A stretch of 36,636 bases of DNA from Candidatus Giovannonibacteria bacterium RIFCSPLOWO2_02_FULL_43_54 (GCA_001778875.1 MFIK01000045.1:1-36636), one strand, 5' to 3'. Positions 1-8,047 are shown, numbered from the stretch's first letter. Notes: generated from the sequence alone by a model not told the origin. Program-made: numbers and translations.

Positions 1-95
1 GGCTTGGCCTCTATTTTTTGCAAGAACACGGCGGAATTCCCCCCACACCCCCCTTCCGCCGTGTTCTTGCGGGGACGGACGGAAATTTTGGCGGC
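1..95. repeat. Left 95-bp inverted repeat of the RM cassette
   Basis: Bases 1-95 are the exact reverse complement of 3301-3395, and identity stops at 96/3300. The repeat may continue left of the window. Each copy holds a hairpin: GCAAGAACACGGCGGAA (20-36) pairs with TTCCGCCGTGTTCTTGC (54-70) around a C-rich 17-nt loop. The T-run precedes the stem on this strand, so it is not a normal intrinsic terminator. The pair brackets the regulator and RM genes exactly. Confidence 0.95.
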
Positions 96-131
96 GGCAT
101 TCAGGTTTACTATTCCGTTATTTTTTGATAC

Positions 132-193
132 CATAGTAATATATTAAACAATTCAAATCGTTAGTACTTCAATTATAGTATTATATTACTATG
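132..193 (+). promoter_or_regulatory. Candidate C-box/operator region of the RM cassette
   Basis: CATAGTAATATA (132-143) and TATATTACTATG (182-193) are perfect inverted repeats 38 bp apart. A tighter palindrome, ATAGTA-N6-TACTAT (175-192), overlaps the regulator start codon. AGTACT at about 163-168 may be a further half-site. The region is very AT-rich and has no SD before the ATG. Such symmetric boxes are typical of autoregulated RM controller (C) proteins; binding here is inferred. Confidence 0.5.
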
Positions 194-403
194 AGCGCAA
201 ATAGCAACTCTAAAATATCCACAAATATCAAAAAATACCGAAATAAGCTCGGTATTTCGCAAGATAAGCTCTCAAAACTTGCAGACGTTACCTATAATAC
301 GATTATCAAAATCGAATCGGGAGCTAACATAAACCCGACCATTGAAACCTTATCAAAAATCGCCAAAGCATTAGATGTTGGTGTAGATGACTTAATAAAG
401 TAG
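191..403 (+). CDS. XRE-family HTH regulator, likely RM controller (C) protein
   Basis: This is a 70-residue protein made almost entirely of one XRE/Cro-type helix-turn-helix (about residues 12-66, with the pattern LGISQDKLSKLADV then TIIKIESG). That size and architecture match C proteins, which time expression of type II RM genes so that methylation precedes cutting. It ends 4 nt before the methylase/endonuclease start, so the two are probably co-transcribed. The start has no SD, and palindromes overlapping it suggest autoregulation. A generic XRE repressor or an antitoxin is possible, but the coupling to an RM gene favours a controller. It sits inside the inverted-repeat cassette and is AT-rich compared with the flanks. 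Confidence 0.8.
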   Translation: MSANSNSKISTNIKKYRNKLGISQDKLSKLADVTYNTIIKIESGANINPTIETLSKIAKALDVGVDDLIK

Positions 404-407
404 AAAT

Positions 408-3293
408 ATGAAAAATCCAAGCGAGTCATTAGAATTAAAATTTATTTCCGAAATTAAAAAGAAAGCGAACACTATAACAGGTGGTGATCGTGAACGCTCT
501 GTCGAGGATTTCTTCGTTTCTTTTTTTGATGGAATTCCTGGATTTAAAGCATCTCGCGCGGACGCTCCTCGCCTCAAATTCCATAAGACACTTTATACAG
601 ACGGCATAGTTTCGTTTAATGACGAGATATTTACGGTTTTTGAATTTAAAAAAGGTGCTATTAAATTTACTGCCAGTAACGAACTCCTTTTTAATCAAGA
701 GGAAAATGTAGTTTATGCACAAGCGATAAAATACATTCTGTGTTCAAACTCAAATAAATTTGCATCTGAACTTAAATTTAATAAGGTATTACTATTTAAT
801 GGTTCACAAATAATTAAAATATCAATTGACGAGGACAATTTAAAAGAACTTTACCTGAAACTTCACTGGGACGATGCCTTGAGCAGTTTTTTGAATGACC
901 AGAGAAACCTATCTTCATTTTTGCAAAATATAATTTTAACTAAATTTAACACCATAAAACCACTTGTTGAATTTAGTTTCATTTTAGATACTGAAAAAAA
1001 TATCAATGAAAGTGAAATTTTAGAACTTTACAAAGAGCTTACTGCAGTATCTGATGCGAAGATAAGTATTATCAGAATGAACTTGAAGGCAAAGTTTTCT
1101 GAATTTTCCAAAGCATTTAATGAGCAACTAATCCAAACTGAGGCTACTAAATCTACATATTTATCAAATTTAGTTTTAAGAATATTTATTGAAATTTCTG
1201 TTCATATTAACGATGGCATAAATTGTGTTTTAAGCAGAGATAATAAAATTGCTGATTTTAAAGTCCGGGGACAGTCTTTTAGCATTTATTATACAGAGGA
1301 GGATGATCAGGGTGAAATGATTGATCGTCCCGTTACAATTTATGCTAACTATATCAAAGATATTGGCCAATTAAATGATTTTTTCAAGAATCACATTATT
1401 AACAACCTCGATGTTCTTTATGAAGATTATGACAATTTAATATCTGACGAGAGAACTAGAAAGTCAATCGGTTTATATTTCACAAAATCTGATTTATCTC
1501 ATCTTTGCTACGAATTTTTAACCAGAGTAATCCCCGTTGATATCTTAAAAACTTGTCATTTTTATGATCCGGCGGCTGGTTCGGGCAATTTATTAAAAGC
1601 GCAAGAAGATTTTATTAGCGTGATTGGCTCTGACGTTAAAAAAATGAGCCAAGACATTATGAGAAATCGACACATTAATGTACCGAAAAAAGAAATAGAT
1701 TTTTTTCAAACTACACGAGAGGATATGGTCAAAGAATTGAACTCGATTGTTGAAAAAAATGGTAGAAATTTTATTGATAATCCACTTTTGATAATAATGA
1801 ACCCTCCTTACAGAGGGAAAAATACGTGGGTTGAACAAGGTCAAATTGGAAATAAAATTGGAGTATCACGGGACCAAACATATCTTGGTGATGAGTTTAT
1901 TAAGATTTTGCATTCAAATAAAATAAGATCTAACGATTTATCTTCGTTTTTTATCCTTAAAGCTCTGACATTTTATTTGTTTGACAGTTACTATGGTTAC
2001 ATCGCAACATTTTCGCCAACAAACTGGCTAAACCCTGGGCGAGGTGAGCATGATGAATTTAGAAAATTTATTTCTAGCCACACTAAGTTTATCGGTGGAT
2101 TTATTATTAATGGAAAGAAATTTTTTGATAATTTGAATTCTAATTTAACAATAGCATTTTCAGTTTTTCAACTGGATAAAGATATTATTAAGGCGGAGAA
2201 TAAAAAAGATTATGTTTATTATGATTTATACAAAGAGCACAACAAAATTAAAGAACTTTTTGAGCTGAAGCAATACAAAAATTGGGAACCTAGTTATTTA
2301 GACAACGAAGACAAAAAACTGAAAATGAAGGCAGATTATATAAAGTTATCCGACCAAATTTTCAATGTAGCAAAAATCGTCAATTTTTCTAAAGATAGGG
2401 ATGAAAAAGTGTATTTCAAGGATATTTTCAGAGCAATCAATTCTCAAACTGGAGATGATCAGAAAGTTTTACTTCACATTGAAGATAAATTTAAAAATTT
2501 AGATTTAAATAAGGTCATCTCTAATACATTGATTAGTAACGATGAGGTTTATATCGTCGCTACTGATAAAGTAAATGGTTACGACATTGCAATTAAACCC
2601 AAGGAAAAGAAAAAACGGGGGTGCGTCTTCAGTATACCGAGATCAATTGATGGGCCAATTATGGCATGGCATTATCTGTGGGATTATTTAGCAACATATC
2701 CAACGAGATTTTATAATGCAGTACCGATAACCAGAAAATATGCTTTTACCTATATAGATTCAAAACCATTACTTACCATTGAAGATATTAAAAACTCTCG
2801 AACTTGTAAATTATTTAGTTTTATTCAGAAGAACGAGCTGGCGCTACAATATATTAAACAATGGCAAGAAAAAATCGGCGACCTGAGAGGTCTATTCTTT
2901 TTCTTTTTTGCTCTAACACATTCGGGGGTAGCAACAGATATGGCAAGAAATGTTTTGTATAAAAATAGCCCAATATGGTGTCCGGATTTAAAATCACAAA
3001 ATATAGATCACATTAAAACTACTATCCAATTGGGAACTGCGTATGCAATCTATAAATTTAGCGATAAATTTCAGGAATTTACCTTATCAAGAAATGGAGA
3101 AGATGTAATTAATACTGAAAATTATTTTAGCGTTAAATCTGCGTGGTTTAAAAAATCGAAGATATCAGAATTATTGCTCGATATTCAAAAGGAAACTATT
3201 CCCATCGCAAAGAGCATAATCTCTGGGGATATACCAGAAAAACAGATCCAAGAACTACTAGATAAATCTATAAATAAAATTGGTTCTTACTAA
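408..3293 (+). CDS. Type IIG-like restriction-modification enzyme (N6-adenine methylase with N-terminal nuclease)
   Basis: The protein has 961 residues. The N-terminus shows a PD-(D/E)XK-like nuclease signature, D65 then E79-F-K81, in a predicted beta-hairpin setting. The centre has a gamma-class adenine methylase: SAM-binding motif DPAAGSG at 387-393 and catalytic NPPY at 465-468. The C-terminal ~400 residues would hold the target-recognition domain. This single-chain nuclease/methylase/specificity order is that of Eco57I-like type IIG enzymes. It would methylate and cleave DNA at one recognition site, with no separate R or S gene needed and none visible. A BREX PglX-type methylase is the main alternative, but no other BREX genes are here. 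The gene is strongly AT-rich, a sign of transfer, and ends 7 nt before the right inverted repeat. Confidence 0.85.
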   Translation: MKNPSESLELKFISEIKKKANTITGGDRERSVEDFFVSFFDGIPGFKASRADAPRLKFHKTLYTDGIVSFNDEIFTVFEFKKGAIKFTASNELLFNQEENVVYAQAIKYILCSNSNKFASELKFNKVLLFNGSQIIKISIDEDNLKELYLKLHWDDALSSFLNDQRNLSSFLQNIILTKFNTIKPLVEFSFILDTEKNINESEILELYKELTAVSDAKISIIRMNLKAKFSEFSKAFNEQLIQTEATKSTYLSNLVLRIFIEISVHINDGINCVLSRDNKIADFKVRGQSFSIYYTEEDDQGEMIDRPVTIYANYIKDIGQLNDFFKNHIINNLDVLYEDYDNLISDERTRKSIGLYFTKSDLSHLCYEFLTRVIPVDILKTCHFYDPAAGSGNLLKAQEDFISVIGSDVKKMSQDIMRNRHINVPKKEIDFFQTTREDMVKELNSIVEKNGRNFIDNPLLIIMNPPYRGKNTWVEQGQIGNKIGVSRDQTYLGDEFIKILHSNKIRSNDLSSFFILKALTFYLFDSYYGYIATFSPTNWLNPGRGEHDEFRKFISSHTKFIGGFIINGKKFFDNLNSNLTIAFSVFQLDKDIIKAENKKDYVYYDLYKEHNKIKELFELKQYKNWEPSYLDNEDKKLKMKADYIKLSDQIFNVAKIVNFSKDRDEKVYFKDIFRAINSQTGDDQKVLLHIEDKFKNLDLNKVISNTLISNDEVYIVATDKVNGYDIAIKPKEKKKRGCVFSIPRSIDGPIMAWHYLWDYLATYPTRFYNAVPITRKYAFTYIDSKPLLTIEDIKNSRTCKLFSFIQKNELALQYIKQWQEKIGDLRGLFFFFFALTHSGVATDMARNVLYKNSPIWCPDLKSQNIDHIKTTIQLGTAYAIYKFSDKFQEFTLSRNGEDVINTENYFSVKSAWFKKSKISELLLDIQKETIPIAKSIISGDIPEKQIQELLDKSINKIGSY

Positions 3294-3300
3294 ACAAAGT

Positions 3301-3395
3301 GCCGCCAAAATTTCCGTCCGTCCCCGCAAGAACACGGCGGAAGGGGGGTGTGGGGGGAATTCCGCCGTGTTCTTGCAAAAAATAGAGGCCAAGCC
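3301..3395. repeat. Right 95-bp inverted repeat of the RM cassette
   Basis: Exact reverse complement of bases 1-95, including the 17-bp hairpin (3326-3376). It begins 7 bp after the RM stop codon. Perfect identity over 95 bp implies a recent duplication, gene conversion, or continuing recombination between the copies. An assembly artefact at an inverted repeat must also be considered. Confidence 0.95.
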
Positions 3396-3420
3396 CGCCG
3401 CCCTGCTCGTTGAGAGCAGA

Positions 3421-3508
3421 ACCCAGCAAAAAAGTTTTCTTTTCCTTTTAGAAGAAAAAATCCGGCGCGCGCAAATCAGGAAAAGCGAAGAAAACTTTTT
3501 TGTTGGGT
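3421..3508. repeat. Long imperfect hairpin next to the cassette
   Basis: The 21-nt arms 3421-3441 and 3488-3508 are complementary, with one G-T wobble, around a 46-nt spacer. The arms read ACCCAGCAAAAAAGTTTTCTT and its complement. No T-run follows, so it is not a simple terminator. It lies in the 313-bp gene-free stretch between the RM gene and the next gene, together with the right inverted repeat (3301-3395) and the promoter at 3577-3602. Confidence 0.7.
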
Positions 3509-3576
3509 GGCGAGTGGTAGCGAGCGGCGGCGGGTTGGCTTCCTTAGTTTCGTTCAAAGAAAGTTCGCGCAAAGTG

Positions 3577-3602
3577 TATAATTACAGCAAATGTGCTAAA
3601 AT
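3577..3602 (+). promoter_or_regulatory. Promoter candidates for the secreted protein
   Basis: A perfect TATAAT lies at about 3577-3582. A second extended -10 box, TGCTAAAAT (3594-3602), sits 6 nt before the ATG at 3609. The second would give a leaderless mRNA, the pattern seen before ileS, glyS and the M16 gene. No SD is present. Confidence 0.5.
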
Positions 3603-3608
3603 TGGAAT

Positions 3609-5225
3609 ATGAAAAAAGTGCCGATTTTTTGGGCATCTGTTTTGGTGGTATTATATTTTTATTCTCCGCTAATCGTTTCAGCCGCGCCGAGCATCGCGTC
3701 TTTTGATGTTTCGCCCGCGCTTGGCTCTTCGGGATACCCATATTCTTTTACCTGGACTCTAAATGACGCCGGAGGCTCGTCGCTCGTAATTCCCTGCGCG
3801 GACGGGATAAGAGCCAAGAACGCCAATACGGGAGCCGAAATTGTTTGTGATACGAAGTTTTCTTTACCAGCCGCGTCATCAGGCGGACTTTTGCTGAAAC
3901 TTATAAATATTTCGGGTGTCTCTAAAACGATTTCGGTAAAATTGATACCAAAAGATACTTCCGGGGTTTTGCAGGACGCATTGGTCAAAACCGTGTCCGT
4001 GTCTGTTTCTCCATCCGCGCAGGTAGTTGAATTTTTTAAATCATCAACGACAACAACGGAAACCGGCAAAGCGGTAACTCTTTCCTGGAACATTCCCGAT
4101 GCCTGGGGCGCGAATATTTCAATGGAATGCAAAGACGGCGTCCGCGCCACTTCCCCGAATTATTCATCGGGAAATCTTTCTTGCGGCAGGCAAATTTTCA
4201 GCACGGCTTTGGGAAAAACAGCTTCGCTCGCGATAAATTTTACCAATTCATCCATAGACGCCATTCCTGTTTCCTTTACGCTTTACCCGGCGATAGGAAC
4301 GAATATCTATAACGGTATAAACACAGAATCCATTACGGTAGATGTTGCTTCGGACTATGTACCCGATCCTACGGTAAATTATTTTAAAACCTCCTCGCCT
4401 CTCACGGTTTTTTCCGGGGAAAATATAAAATTATCATGGGATACGGAAAACACAAAAGGCGTTAATTTTAAAATATCCTGCGCGGATTCAACCACAGCCA
4501 CTTCATCCGTTGAGCCTAATGTTAATTTGCTTTGCGACAAATACGCGCTAACGACTCTTTTGGGATCCGATGGAAATATTTCGCTCGCGTTTCAAAATAA
4601 AAGCGCTATTTCAAAAAATGTAACGGCAACCCTTTACCCCGCTTTCAAAAATAAAGAAGGTTATGACGCGACGAAAAGCAAAAGCCTTGCTTTTGAAATA
4701 AAGCCTGCTGGTTTTGTCGCCGCGCCTCTTGTCCCTTCACCAACGCCTTTGCCGATTTCCACAACTACAATTAAACCTTCGCCGACACCGGCGCCGACCA
4801 AAACACCAACACCAACTCCATCAGCCGCAAAAACAACGCCGACTCCAACGCCGACAGTGAAAGCAACGCCAACCCCGACCGCAAAAGCGACACCTAAGCC
4901 CGCGGCAACAACCGTAAAAATCGCGCCGACAGCATCGCCACAACCTACGCCCGAGGAGACGGATATTCTGGAAGTTGTCGCAAGTCCCAAGTTAAAAAAT
5001 ACACAGGAAATATCAGATTATCTTATCGGAAAAGGGCAGGTTGATGAGATAAAGAGCGCCACATTGAATTCGGCGGAGAATATTTACGAAATACGGGGGC
5101 TTCGCAACGTGAAATTATTCTATGTCATACCTGTAAAAATAAAAGTAACCCTCAAGGTCGACGCGCTAAACGGCAAAGCCAAAGAAACGCGCTTTGCCTG
5201 GTGGTCATTTTTGGTAAAATGGTAA
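3609..5225 (+). CDS. Secreted Ig-like repeat protein with Pro/Thr-rich linker
   Basis: The 538-residue protein starts with a signal peptide: Lys-Lys near the N-terminus, a hydrophobic core to about residue 22, and likely cleavage after the SAA near 25. Three similar ~110-residue beta-rich repeats follow. Each carries a WxI/WTL-type strand and a pair of cysteines in an xCxDG...CD-like context, suggesting one disulfide per Ig-like domain. Residues about 376-450 are a PTP/APTKTP-type low-complexity linker typical of extracellular stalks. A small charged domain (about 455-538) ends the protein. There is no C-terminal membrane helix or sortase signal, so it is probably released or non-covalently attached. 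I cannot name a family. A role in cell-surface or host contact is inference. Confidence 0.75.
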   Translation: MKKVPIFWASVLVVLYFYSPLIVSAAPSIASFDVSPALGSSGYPYSFTWTLNDAGGSSLVIPCADGIRAKNANTGAEIVCDTKFSLPAASSGGLLLKLINISGVSKTISVKLIPKDTSGVLQDALVKTVSVSVSPSAQVVEFFKSSTTTTETGKAVTLSWNIPDAWGANISMECKDGVRATSPNYSSGNLSCGRQIFSTALGKTASLAINFTNSSIDAIPVSFTLYPAIGTNIYNGINTESITVDVASDYVPDPTVNYFKTSSPLTVFSGENIKLSWDTENTKGVNFKISCADSTTATSSVEPNVNLLCDKYALTTLLGSDGNISLAFQNKSAISKNVTATLYPAFKNKEGYDATKSKSLAFEIKPAGFVAAPLVPSPTPLPISTTTIKPSPTPAPTKTPTPTPSAAKTTPTPTPTVKATPTPTAKATPKPAATTVKIAPTASPQPTPEETDILEVVASPKLKNTQEISDYLIGKGQVDEIKSATLNSAENIYEIRGLRNVKLFYVIPVKIKVTLKVDALNGKAKETRFAWWSFLVKW

Positions 5226-5259
5226 GCGACATTACGCATGCGCCGCGCGTTATACTGAT

Positions 5260-5781
5260 ATGAAAGACTTTCCAAACCTCAAAATAAAGATCAGAGAAGT
5301 GCAAAATTTTCCCACGCCCGGTATTCATTTCAAGGACATTACGCCGCTTCTTGAAGACAAAATCGCTTTTGCTGAAGCGATAGACGGCCTTGCCGGTTTT
5401 TATAAGGACAAAAAGATTGACAAAGTTGTCGGCATTGACGCGCGCGGTTTCCTGCTTGCTTCCGCGGTAGCATATATTTTAAAGGCGGGTATTGTCATCG
5501 TGCGGAAAAATGGGAAGCTCCCGTGGGAGAAAATTTTGCGCGAGCATGACCTTGAATATGGAAAAGGATCGCTTGAGATGCATGTTGATTCGATAAAAAA
5601 AGGGGAGCGCGTGCTTGTCATCGACGATGTTCTGGCAACAGGCGGAACGGCGGAGGCCGCAATAAAGCTTGCGGAAGAACTTGGCGGAAACATTATCGGC
5701 GCCGGATTTTTACTCGAGCTCCCGTTGGGAGGAAGGGAGAAGTTGAAAAATTATAGTATTGAATCTTTGATCAGATATTGA
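5260..5781 (+). CDS. apt: Adenine phosphoribosyltransferase
   Basis: Converts adenine and PRPP to AMP and pyrophosphate in purine salvage, in the cytoplasm. At 173 aa it is the normal size for the family. The type I phosphoribosyltransferase PRPP loop VLVIDDVLATGGTA is at about residues 118-131, with the acidic pair D122-D123. The N-terminal segment with NFPTPGIHFKDITPLL is diagnostic of Apt. A TATACT box at 5251-5256 lies just before the start and there is no SD, so initiation is probably leaderless. Salvage of host or environmental bases fits the reduced metabolism expected for this type of organism. Confidence 0.95.
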   Translation: MKDFPNLKIKIREVQNFPTPGIHFKDITPLLEDKIAFAEAIDGLAGFYKDKKIDKVVGIDARGFLLASAVAYILKAGIVIVRKNGKLPWEKILREHDLEYGKGSLEMHVDSIKKGERVLVIDDVLATGGTAEAAIKLAEELGGNIIGAGFLLELPLGGREKLKNYSIESLIRY

Positions 5782-5792
5782 TCTTAAATTTT

Positions 5793-5866
5793 TGCGCGCT
5801 GAGAGATTCGAACTCCCGACCTACCCGGTGTAAACGGGTCGCTCTAACCAACTGAGCTAAGCGCGC
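5793..5866 (-). tRNA. tRNA-Val (anticodon UAC)
   Basis: On the minus strand a full cloverleaf folds: 7-bp acceptor GCGCGCT/AGCGCGC, D-arm GCTC...GAGC, anticodon stem ACCCG/CGGGT with loop TTTACAC (anticodon TAC), and T-arm with GTTCGAATC. The discriminator is A. CCA is not encoded and must be added after transcription, unlike the neighbouring tRNA-Phe. It is convergent with apt, 11 bp from its stop. Confidence 0.95.
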
Positions 5867-5921
5867 GCTAAAAATATTCTAACAGAATTTGAAAAAAAAT
5901 AAAGAGTAATATATACTTCTT

Positions 5922-7457
5922 CTATCCGCCGTGGTAGCTCAGTGGTAGAGCAGACGCCTGAAGAGCGTCGTGTCGGGTGTTCGATTCACCCCCGCGGCAC
6001 CAGTTGGGAAAAGACAAGTCAGGGGAAGTCGCCTCCCCTCGCTCGGCGACCAAATCATACGGCGTTTTGGGCGAAAATTTGAACTGGCGGTTTTCTAAAA
6101 TATGGTTCGAGCCGATGTTTTTCAGAAATGTTGTCATTTCCGCTTTGTTTTCCGTTTCGATCAATTTTGCGGCTTGATGTAAGGATAAAATGAACTCACG
6201 AGCCGGTTCGAGCCAAGACAAACCCCTTTGCTCAATGTCAGCAATTTTTTCAGAAAGCGCGCCCTTTTGGAAAAGCAGACTTTGCTTTTTGGCGGCATAT
6301 TCTTCTGTGGATAAGGCATCAGCAAGGTAGACATCTAAAAGCTTTTGCAGTTTAGCCTCAATTGTTTCTAACTGCCTTTTTAACGTGCCGATCTCGGCTT
6401 GTGAATCTTGTCGCGCCTTGTCCTGTTCGCTATCCAATACCGCCAAAACTTTCTCTGTATCTTGGCTCGACAAAGAAACTTTTTGAAGAAAACTCTTGAT
6501 TTGATCGGTTAGCATCTCTTCTCTTAAAAAATGTTTTTCTTTGCATAGCCCTTTCTTTTTCGTGCAACGATAGTAAATAAATCCTTTTTGTGTTTCTGCG
6601 GTAATCGAAGCACCACACTTGCACTTCATTAAACCAAGAAAAGAAAAATTATGTTTTCTGATCTCTTTTTGCTTGCCTCGCTTACTCATCACTTCTTGGC
6701 ATGTATCAAAAAGTTTCTTTGAAGTTAACGGCTCGTGAGCTCCCTCAAAAATTTCCCCGCGATATTTCATGAGGCCAGTGTAGAAAATATTTTGTAAAAT
6801 TTTGTAGACCGTGTTAATGGACATCTCTTTATCAAGATTTCCTCTTAGATTATTTTCCTTGCACCAATTTGCGAGAGAATGAAGCGTATATGCTCCGGTG
6901 GCGTACATTTCGAACATTCCCCGAACCTTTAGGGCTTTATCGTGATCAATATCTATTCCACGAGTTTTCAGATTATTCGTGTAGCCAACCGGAGCCCAGC
7001 CGGGCCATACGCCATTCCGTATCTTTTGACGCAATCCTCTTTTCACATTCTCTCGCAAATTATCTACAAAATATTTCGATTGGCCGAACGCGATATTCAA
7101 CATAAACAAGCCTTGCGGTGTTGGTTCAAACCAGAACGTAGGAAATTTTAATGATTTAATCAAGCCGCGATCTACAAAGTAAATTATTTTTCCTCCGTCT
7201 ACCGAATTACGCGCGAGACGATCCGGATGCCATGAGATAATTCCATCTGCTTTCCCTTTCTCTAAAAATGACAACATTTCTGCGAATTTAATTCGCCCAG
7301 GTTCTTTGGCAGTTTTGGTCTCGACAAAAGTCGGACCGACAATTTCAAGTTTTTCTTTGGCGGCAAATTCCCTTAACTCAAAAATTTGGGCTTCAATGCT
7401 CAAAACCTGCCTATCTTCGTCCTCGGTGCTCTTTCGAGCGTATATCACATATCTCAT
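5922..7457 (-). CDS. Large serine recombinase whose C-terminal codons run through tRNA-Phe
   Basis: A 511-residue site-specific recombinase. The N-terminal resolvase domain has the YARKST motif with catalytic S10 and the downstream DRLARN motif. The central recombinase domain is followed by a zinc-ribbon of Cys pairs (MKCKCG...YYRC...C), a coiled coil at about 335-400, and a C-terminal tail. The last ~28 codons are antisense to tRNA-Phe, ending LPLSYHGG, so the frame is shaped by integration at the tRNA. The gene body is bracketed by 99-bp inverted repeats (5997-6095 and 7503-7601), the left one inside the reading frame. Both families of flanking fragments further right derive from this gene. 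It probably catalyses integration and excision at the tRNA 3' end. It could be only recently silent or still active: no disabling mutation is visible. Confidence 0.9.
   Translation of the reverse strand: MRYVIYARKSTEDEDRQVLSIEAQIFELREFAAKEKLEIVGPTFVETKTAKEPGRIKFAEMLSFLEKGKADGIISWHPDRLARNSVDGGKIIYFVDRGLIKSLKFPTFWFEPTPQGLFMLNIAFGQSKYFVDNLRENVKRGLRQKIRNGVWPGWAPVGYTNNLKTRGIDIDHDKALKVRGMFEMYATGAYTLHSLANWCKENNLRGNLDKEMSINTVYKILQNIFYTGLMKYRGEIFEGAHEPLTSKKLFDTCQEVMSKRGKQKEIRKHNFSFLGLMKCKCGASITAETQKGFIYYRCTKKKGLCKEKHFLREEMLTDQIKSFLQKVSLSSQDTEKVLAVLDSEQDKARQDSQAEIGTLKRQLETIEAKLQKLLDVYLADALSTEEYAAKKQSLLFQKGALSEKIADIEQRGLSWLEPAREFILSLHQAAKLIETENKAEMTTFLKNIGSNHILENRQFKFSPKTPYDLVAERGEATSPDLSFPNWCRGGESNTRHDALQASALPLSYHGG
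5928..6002 (+). tRNA. tRNA-Phe (anticodon GAA), integration site
   Basis: The cloverleaf has acceptor GCCGTGG/CCGCGGC (one T-G wobble), D-arm GCTCAGTGGTAGAGC, anticodon stem GACGC/GCGTC with loop CTGAAGA (anticodon GAA), T-arm with GTTCGATTC, discriminator A, and an encoded CCA. The 3' end GCACCA starts a 99-bp sequence repeated inverted at 7503-7601, and a degenerate match (GCACCAG then GGAAAAG) occurs at 10529-10546. This is what is expected of a recombinase attachment core at a tRNA 3' end. The whole gene lies antisense inside the recombinase frame. Confidence 0.95.
5997..6095. repeat. IR1-left, 99-bp inverted repeat flanking the recombinase
   Basis: Matches the reverse complement of 7503-7601 over 99 bp with one mismatch. 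It starts with the tRNA 3' end GCACCA and encodes, on the minus strand, the recombinase tail from about QFKFSPKTPYD to FPNWC. The two copies have equal length, so inverting the segment between them would keep the recombinase frame and exchange only the residues after WC. Confidence 0.95.
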
Positions 7458-7502
7458 GGTCTAAATTAGTTAATTAATAATGAAAAAATTTTCTTTTCCC
7501 CT

Positions 7503-7601
7503 GAAAACCGCCAGTTCAAATTTTCGGCCAAAACGCCGTATGATTTGGTCGCCGAGCGAGGGGAGGCGACTTCCCCTGACTTGTCTTTTCCCAACTGGTG
7601 C
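7503..7601. repeat. IR1-right, inverted copy of the recombinase 3' end
   Basis: Inverted copy of 5997-6095 lying 45 bp upstream of the recombinase start. On the plus strand it would encode the recombinase C-terminal segment again, with one codon change (Pro to Ala), then continue into the adjacent repeat IR2 as an open frame ending AATD. It overlaps IR2-left by 4 bp (GTGC). Confidence 0.95.
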
Positions 7602-7687
7602 GCTATTTTAAAGATAGTTCGAACGCATTTTGCGGCTTCGCCGCGAAATGATGGGGCAAAAAATTCGGCGGCGACAGATTGATTTTT
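7598..7687. repeat. IR2-left, 90-bp inverted repeat
   Basis: Matches the reverse complement of 8522-8611 over 90 bp with two mismatches (at 7673 and 7676). It contains an internal palindrome, GCGGCTTCGCCGC. Its inner edge directly abuts a recombinase-gene scrap at 7688. Confidence 0.95.
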
Positions 7688-7753
7688 AAAACTGCCAAAG
7701 AACCTGGAGAAAAACATCGGCTCGAACCATATTTTGGGGAAAAGAAAAATTTT
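7688..7753 (+). pseudogene. Recombinase gene scraps fused head to tail
   Basis: Bases 7688-7707 (AAAACTGCCAAAGAACCTGG) are identical to the recombinase coding strand where it encodes KTAKEPG near the N-terminus. Bases 7709-7735 are identical to the coding strand about 1.2 kb further on, where it encodes KNIGSNHI near the C-terminus. Nearly the whole gene between them is missing. Bases 7736-7753 (GGGGAAAAGAAAAATTTT) are in turn the near-complement of 7486-7502 upstream of the intact recombinase. This is a deletion remnant, not a coding gene. Confidence 0.85.
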
Positions 7754-8047
7754 ATGAATCAATTTTTTATTAGAAATAAATTTTATATTTTTGCAATTAT
7801 TTTTATTATAATAAGTTTCTTTGTGGCATTTTGGCTTCTGAGTTATATGACTGATCTTCCATCCAAAACTGCTCGAATTGTGCAACAAAAGGCAAACTTG
7901 AATCATTTTGGAAGTACTGTGCTTATCTTGCCTCTTTTTTCTCTTGCTACTGCATATTTTGGGTTTCGGGCAAAAGAATCGAAATTTTTAGCCATTACAA
8001 TTTTGTTATTGGTTGTGCTTTACTATAGTACGTTCATTTTCATTTAA
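7754..8047 (+). CDS. Small membrane protein, cassette 2
   Basis: A 97-residue protein with three hydrophobic segments: about residues 9-32, 52-70 and 77-97. The spacing suggests three membrane helices with a short loop containing LPSKTARIVQQKAN. I recognise no family. I chose the ATG at 7754 because the upstream part of the open frame is recombinase debris and repeat IR2. The stop codon directly abuts the ATG of the next gene at 8048, so the two are probably translated together. Both lie between the 90-bp inverted repeats IR2, as a two-gene cargo. AT content is high, in line with recent acquisition. Confidence 0.6.
   Translation: MNQFFIRNKFYIFAIIFIIISFFVAFWLLSYMTDLPSKTARIVQQKANLNHFGSTVLILPLFSLATAYFGFRAKESKFLAITILLLVVLYYSTFIFI

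Noticed and set aside
1-95. Inverted repeats as transposon ends or as transcription terminators
   Set aside because: No transposase or target duplication is visible, and the T-run is on the wrong side of the hairpin for termination. Kept only as cassette-flanking repeats.
3280-3612. 110-aa open frame after the RM gene
   Set aside because: It consists of the inverted repeat and the long hairpin; composition is repeat-driven and no initiation signal is present.
4661-4990. 109-aa Gly/Val/Ala-rich frame on the minus strand
   Set aside because: It is the antisense of the Pro/Thr linker codons of the secreted protein, so its repeats are a reflection.
7466-7906. 146-aa minus-strand frame through IR1 and IR2
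   Set aside because: It is made of inverted-repeat copies and recombinase debris, plus the antisense of the cassette 2 membrane gene.
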